64,000 nucleotides of DNA from Ailurus styani. Lineage: Eukaryota; Chordata; Mammalia; Carnivora; Ailuridae. The first letter of the stretch is position 1, and the number at the start of each line of letters is the position of its first letter. The position numbers and the translations under genes were made by a program. The notes below the pieces were generated by a model. It was not told the DNA's origin, made no database searches, and was given only the letters and a program-made list of their open reading frames with translations. Of the stretch, positions 58,676 to 64,000 are shown one piece after another. The stretch is from the NCBI GenBank assembly GCA_002007465.1, contig LNAC01001205.1, positions 229,617 to 293,616 on the forward strand, given 5' to 3'.

Positions 58676-60579
58676 AAACATGTTCATAACCAGTGTTGTT
58701 TTCTTCTGTGTCATTGGAAGGATGACTTTTTTTTTCCAGTTCCTATTCTAAACCCCTCTGTCCTTCTGAACATATGAAATTCCTCTATTGTTTTACAATG
58801 GAAAGTCAAAGGGTGTAAAGCCACGATTCGCTTCCTGATTACATTATATTCATATACATCCTGTCAAGTATAGTTCTTTACACCAAGCAGTGAATTGCTT
58901 TCTTTTTGATTCTTTCTCATAAAAAGTACATGGCATAGAGCTGGCACAATTGACTCGTGTAGCAATTAACATTTCCTGTACTTTGTTTTGTTGATGGTTT
59001 TATTCCTCCTGGAGAAACCCAGTCCTAACGCAACCATACAATGCTGACCTAGAAGTTTGAGTTAGGAAACTAAGAGTACCATGTACAAAGTACCTACTGT
59101 CAACTCAGGACTTTCTAAAAAGACTCTAATATAAAACAAGCAAAAGGATCAGATGAGCTATGAAGCTGAAAGTATAGGGTTCAATTGATTTCAACCAACT
59201 TCATGTTATTTTGGGGGGTTTGTTCTCTATTTTTTTGTTTGTTTGTTTTGCTCTCTTCATGTATGTTTGTTAGTAGGGCACAGCTGAAATGGTAATCCAT
59301 TTCCTAATCTTCTGTTAATACAAGAGAGTTCCTAATTCCAACCTATGGTCATTACAGTGGCCATTAATACTATATTCTGTCAATAAATATGTTAGTTACA
59401 AATTATTACATTCTCCAGACATAGATGATGGACTTAAATTTGGAGAAATCCTATCAGGAAAGAAAGAGAAATTTAGTAATGGGAACATGCCATCTTCCAT
59501 CTGATACACAGGAGATTTGCCAAAACAAGATAAGTAGGCTCACCAGAATTTCGACACCTTTTAGGTGTCAAGGATTTTCACCTTTATTACTAATATGCAA
59601 GTCCTCCTCTTTCACCTCCTAAACTCTTGCCAGTGCTGAGACCTATACTGCAGTGACTGGGAACCTCTTCTCCTGCCCTCGAAATCACCCTCTACACAGT
59701 CAAGCATTTGGCACAACCTTGGATTCAGGAGCCCGGAAGGGCTTTGCAAACGTAATATTTTAATCAGTGCTTTTTTAAACATATGTTTAAATTGCATTTT
59801 CCAGCTAAGGAGTGGTCTCAGCTATCATCCTTATCCCACTTACAAAGGAAAGTTCTCAGGCCAACTTGGCAGCTTCGAGCGATTTGGTAGATCTGGAAAT
59901 CTTTCAGCTCCCTAGTTAACATTCTTCGTGTCCAAATCCAGGTGCCAAAACTTTTACTGAGCGATAGAACTGCTGCTTAACTGTCTCTCTCACCTGCTAC
60001 TGTCATGGAGCTATGACTACTACTATGTTTAGGGCTCCTGCAGGAAAAGGATTGTCAAGCCATATGTTGCAAACTGACAGTTTCATGTCCCTTTGTTGCT
60101 TCAGTTAGTGCAACTGTGTGGTTTCCCACCAAGCAGCAGCGTTGTGCCCCTGAGATGGATCTGTTAAACTAGGAATTCAGCTCAGGACTAAGAGCACATT
60201 TGGGTAAGCCATATACCAAGAGTGACCACACACTCACTTTGCTTGAAACAATCCCAGGAGACACTGACTGTCCAAGTATAATTAGCGATGGTGCCCATGT
60301 CCGCTCACAAACTTGTACCAGTATGGAGAACCATGGGATCACCCTGATTATACCTCTAAAAGATCAATAGACCAGGATGAGAAATTTCTTCAGTCAAACA
60401 CCCTACACTGGTAACCTTCATAGCTCACCTCATCTCTCTCTTGGCAGTTGCCAACAATTCCACTGTTAAAGTGTCAAACCGTAACTTATCATAGGTCTAG
60501 CATTTATCACACAGTCTGACACAAAGTCTAGCAACCTTATAATTTTCCGAGATGGAAAATGGCAAGTCACAAGTTATGT
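58676..60579. other. Unassigned sequence, no gene
   Basis: About 1.9 kb with no recognised repeat or exon. A TTTG-rich patch lies at 59233-59250. Confidence 0.4.
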
Positions 60580-61115
60580 TGTTCATTCATACAAGCCTTA
60601 CATATTTATTGTATCTCTACTGTTTGCAGGCACTATGCTAGGCACAGGGGATCTACAAGGGAGTAGGTAATGGATGAGACTCTGTCCTTCAGGAGATTGT
60701 AGTTTCAAGGGAACAGCCAATTTAAGATATAGTTTGGGTGCTTAAAGTGGTGTAAATATCAGGTGTGACTGGGTGTACAGACGGGCCAACTAACCCAGCC
60801 TTGAGAAGTGTAAGGAGACTTCCTGGAGCATGTGACCTATAACTAAAGGGGAGAAAATGAGATCGAGGAAGGTTCTTTCCTCCATTTTATGTACACATGA
60901 AGAAAACTGGAAGTCTTCAAAGTGTCTACAGTGAAGATGCTAGGATGAACAGTGGGGCTGGCAGCAGGGACGCAGAGGGCCACAGAGCAGGCTGCCTAAT
61001 GTCTGTGTCATTAGGGAGATCAGACTCAATCCTGGGGCAATGGAGAACCAGAACCTGGCCCTCTATGGAAAAGTGATTTGATCAAATTCAATTTTTGAAT
61101 GATCCCTCTGGTTAC
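60580..61115 (-). mobile_element. L2-like LINE, antisense, long
   Basis: 'ttcattcatacaagccttac', 'gcaggcactatgctaggcac', 'aggggatctacaagggagta', 'ggagacttcctggagcatgt' and near the right end 'gatccctctggttacaacat' follow a common antisense L2-type order. The family name is less certain for the part right of 60780. Confidence 0.65.
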
Positions 61116-61309
61116 AACATCATAACTGCATAAAATTATGAAATATTTTGTGTTCTCAGGGAGGGCAGGGGACATCACTTTCATGTTTTATTTGAAGCTG
61201 TTGAGTCATCTATGAAGAATGGTCTCCTTGATAAAGTCAACCATGACTCAACAGGAAGGCACTCTGGCTTTAGTTACTAGTTCCAGGGTTTAATATTCTG
61301 GTGTCCTCA

Positions 61310-61425
61310 GCCAAACCACACTAGCCTTACTTGGACCTCAATTTCCTTGTCTATAAAATATGGACTGTTGTAGTCACCTTTCACAGAGAGTGATGTGAGG
61401 TACCGCTAATGAAAAGCAGCTAACG
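61310..61425 (+). mobile_element. MIR fragment, sense
   Basis: 'cttggacctcaatttccttg', 'tctataaaatatggactgtt' and 'gagtgatgtgaggtaccgct' resemble the MIR 3' half. Confidence 0.75.
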
Positions 61426-61934
61426 TAGGGGGAAAAAAAGTGTTACAAAAATGCTTAATAAGTCCAAATTACAGCCAAGAAAGATGAACTGTGTATGTGT
61501 CAAATGCTCAAGTGTGCAGTGGAAGGGTTTCAACTATAAAATTTAATCATTTGGAGACCCATTTTCACAAGGACTATCTGTCTCAGCTAAATCTGAGGCT
61601 GGGGTGACAGTCTTGCTCACCAATTAAGAGATGACACTCTGAAATCATCCCTATTCAGTGGCATGTTCCTGCATCTCACTTGGGCTCACTTCCACAAGAA
61701 GCCTGCCCTGAATCGAGGAGACCAGCCCATAACTTATCAAATCACATTCTGAAACTAAGCTCTGGAGGAAATTAAGGTGTGGCTTAAACATTTTGTTTTG
61801 TTTTTTAAAGAACTGAATGGGGGGAAAATTGGATCTAAGAAGATAGGAGAGAGAGACCATTGAGTATTTCCATTAAACTCTTCAGATCTGGTAAAAGACC
61901 AAACTTGTTAGATTGAAATAAAAGAATTATTGGT
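61426..61934. other. Unassigned sequence, no gene
   Basis: No repeat or exon is recognised. Confidence 0.4.
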
Positions 61935-62135
61935 AATAATAGCCATCACTCACTGAGATCGGGCTATGTGCATGGTACTATTCCAAGTATTTTGCAAGCA
62001 TTTGCTCGTTAGTTCCTCTCACCAGACAGTTGTAATTGTTCCCTAGCATATCTTATTTCTCAAAACTTGAGTTTGAAGCAGTTTAGGTCCTGCCCATCTG
62101 TAAAGTCACAGGGTTTGAATTAAAACCTAGGTTGA
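61935..62135 (-). mobile_element. MIR SINE, antisense, nearly full length
   Basis: 'gcatggtactattccaagta', 'ttttgcaagcatttgctcgt', 'tctgtaaagtcacagggttt' and 'gaattaaaacctaggttg' fit reverse MIR order. Confidence 0.87.
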
Positions 62136-62914
62136 TATAAATTTAGGTTATGCTCATTGCCTCTGAACTGCTCTATTAAAAGGCCCATCACACTGCTGTC
62201 TTCTTGCTGGGCTCTTGCTTTGTCACCCCTACCCAGCTATTCTGCTCATCTCATCACTGGTATGTGAAGTTGCTGTTTCCAAAATATGAATCAGTCAAGA
62301 TAGGAAGGTTAATTTATTTTAGTGGATATGTGTCAGTGTCACTATTTTTAAAAAGTACATCATGACGACTTGCACATCACACAAAATCCCTTCATTGGGC
62401 CATGCCAATAAAACCCTAAAAAGGAGTGAGTGATCTCTCACATTGCACATGTTCCTTCAAGAGCACCTGTCAGCAACTGAAGGTTCACATCACATATTCA
62501 ACAATATAAGAAAACTCCAAACATTTTTTTGAAAAATGGATCCAACAGAAAGGAATAAAAATGCCATTAAGATAAGCCCCTTTGGGGTATGAATTGGTAA
62601 ATTCTGTAGTTTCTTCTTGCCATAACACACATCAAAAAAAAAAATCAGTCATGATAGTTGTATCAAGTCATACTTTTTACATCAACAGTGTACTGAGTTT
62701 TAAGACTGAGCTCCATGCAAGTTCTGCAACTATAGCTCAGAAATTCTGCAAAAATATGATTCAAATTCATGTTTAAATATATTTCTTAAATTATTCTAAG
62801 ACAATTTTAAAACCATGTGCATATTCAAATTCACACAGCACACACACATCCATGCTGAACTCCAGACTTATATATCCAGCGGCCTACTTGACATCAATCT
62901 GAACCATAATGTGT
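62136..62914. other. Unassigned sequence, no gene
   Basis: AT-rich unique-looking DNA with a short A run at 62635-62644. No exon is recognised. Confidence 0.4.
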
Positions 62915-63408
62915 GCAAAATCATACTCTTTCCCACCCTGTCCTCAAACTTGTTCCACTTGCAGTGTTCCACAATTCATTAGGGGCATCCAGTGGCTTAC
63001 TGTCTTTCCTAACTTATGCCCTCCCTCGCATTTCACGTGCAAAAGCACCATAACATGACCAGTTCACATCACCTCCACTGCCCTGATCCTATGCAAGTCA
63101 CCAACCTCTCTCACTTGGAGCACTGCGATAGCTCCTAATTGTTCTTCTTTCATCTAACCTTTCCGTGTGGTCATCTGTCCTCAACCCAGCACTCAAATTG
63201 ATCCCTTTAAAAGTTAGTCAGATTATATCTCTCAAAATCTTCCAAAAGGGTCTCATCTTATTTTGAGAGAAGCCAAAACCCCTTTGATGACCTACAGGAG
63301 CTTGCCCATTCCTATCCTCTTTGCCTTACCGAACTCAACTTCTATGCCTATCCCCCTTGCTCACTCTACTCTAGCCACGCAGGTCCCCTTGCTGTTACTC
63401 AAACACCT
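62915..63408 (+). mobile_element. L2 LINE, sense, interrupted by L1
   Basis: 'ttagtcagattatatctctc', 'aaatcttccaaaagggtctc', 'gagagaagccaaaacccctt', 'tgatgacctacaggagcttg', 'cccccttgctcactctactc' and 'cccttgctgttactcaaaca' follow the well-known L2 3' region. It stops at the L1 5' end. The rest of the L2 would be expected after the L1, outside the window. Confidence 0.9.
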
Positions 63409-63425
63409 ATGGGGAGGAGGAGCGG

Positions 63426-63434
63426 CAAGATGGC
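63426..63434 (+). promoter_or_regulatory. YY1-like site at the L1 start
   Basis: The core CAAGATGGC lies 16 bases after the L1 start. In human L1 the same core at about the same place binds YY1 and fixes transcription start. Here the role is inferred from that similarity. Confidence 0.75.
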
Positions 63435-63579
63435 GGAGGAGTAGGAGACCGATTATCATCAGGTACGAGGAATTCACCCAGAGAGCTATCAAACCATTCT
63501 GAACACCTACAAATTCTACCGGAGATTGAAGAGAAGAAGAGCAGCAAGTCTAGGAACAGAAAATCGACCACTTTCTGGA

Positions 63580-63590
63580 AGGTAGGACGT
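63580..63590 (+). promoter_or_regulatory. Possible splice donor in L1 5' UTR
   Basis: The text gaaggtaggac fits a donor (AAG before GTAGG). L1 5' UTRs of several mammals contain donors used to splice into neighbouring DNA. Use here is not shown. Confidence 0.35.
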
Positions 63591-64000
63591 GCGGAGAAGT
63601 GAATCTGCGGCGACGGGAAGATAGACCCCGGGGGGAGGGGCCGGCTGCCGGCAAGGGAGCGAGCAGCGGAGCACAGACTCGGAACTGTGAGAAGTCGGCT
63701 CCACTGAGGGACGTCGCCCCAGAGACCAAGCGGGGGGTGAAGCCCCTGCAGGGACAGTGTGGTCTCAGGACCCACGGGGACACAAAAAGACCAGGGGTGT
63801 CTGAGCGCGACCGAGCTCCCAGGTCTCAGAAGCCGGCGGGAGAGACGGAGCTGAGCTGAGGTGTCTCTCAGCTCGGGGTTACCTTGGGCTGGGATCTGAA
63901 GCTCAGCCGGGCCACTGATCTGTGAGCGGGGACCNACGGCGACCCGGAGAGACTCACCTTCCTCCTCCGGGAGCAGTGGTGCGGGAGCGGCTGCAGGATC

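Larger units (their letters stand above)
63407..63775 (-). other. Antisense open frame in the L1 5' UTR, 122 codons
   Basis: An ATG-initiated frame on the minus strand starts inside the L1 5' UTR (MGPETTLSLQG...) and ends at a stop in the flanking L2 (63407-63409). It has no domain I recognise. Its antisense position recalls the primate L1 ORF0, but I see no sequence link. A GC-rich 5' UTR can give such a frame by chance. Confidence 0.3.
63411..64000 (+). mobile_element. L1 LINE 5' end and promoter (5' UTR), continues past window
   Basis: The element starts at ggggaggaggagcggcaaga, the expected first bases of a carnivore L1, and then runs through a CpG-rich 5' UTR. Few L1 copies keep this end, because most are 5'-truncated. 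The text continues to the window edge with no visible breakdown apart from one N at 63935. L1 5' UTRs hold an internal Pol II promoter. Whether ORF1 and ORF2 are intact cannot be seen. Confidence 0.9.

Overview
This window is nuclear DNA of a carnivoran mammal, most likely a musteloid (weasel, mink, ferret, otter or badger group). The main clue is 21 copies or monomers of the tRNA-Lys-derived CAN-SINE, which is confined to Carnivora. Several young copies carry the head variant with 'gtgggttaaagcc' and the body variant with 'ctgcctacttgtgatctc', which I associate with mustelids. That is family recognition from memory, not a search. A carnivore-type L1 promoter at the right edge and many old mammalian repeats (MIR, L2, MER20, MaLR LTRs, HAL1, ERVL) agree with this. 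Two isolated N positions (3791, 63935) and one N block (19293-19456) mark it as a draft assembly.

I find no protein-coding gene, no convincing exon and no tRNA or rRNA gene. The open frames are short, overlap on both strands, and often lie inside repeats. The longest (215 codons, 38684-39331) has no domain I recognise. The window is best read as intergenic DNA or the inside of a large intron.

Layout: 1-12 kb is SINE-rich (ten monomers, several nested or paired) and holds an old HAL1 element (about 4880-6540) and an antisense L1-like stretch. 12-22 kb has no SINE and mostly unassigned sequence, with scattered MIR/L2, a MER20 DNA transposon (16150-16333), a GC-rich alternating purine-pyrimidine patch (16960-17030) and the G-flanked gap. 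22.99-25.49 kb is a 5'-truncated L1 carrying two nested SINEs and an internal inverted, microsatellite-filled rearrangement. 25.5-35 kb mixes MIR, L2, SINEs and antisense MaLR LTRs and ends with a small L1 insertion with perfect target duplications. 35-51 kb is mostly unassigned sequence with MIR/L2 remnants and CA repeats. About 51.68-54.17 kb resembles the internal region of an ERVL (class III) provirus on the minus strand. 54-63.4 kb is old MIR/L2 territory. From 63411 to the right edge lies the 5' end of a plus-strand L1, including its CpG-rich promoter, inserted into an L2.

No gene pathway can be inferred. The informative content is insertion history: target site duplications (TSDs) date and order many of the events. 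The items most worth checking are the intact L1 5' end with an antisense open frame, the inverted repeat inside the older L1, a dimeric SINE within one TSD pair, and a tail-only retroinsertion at 54317-54406.
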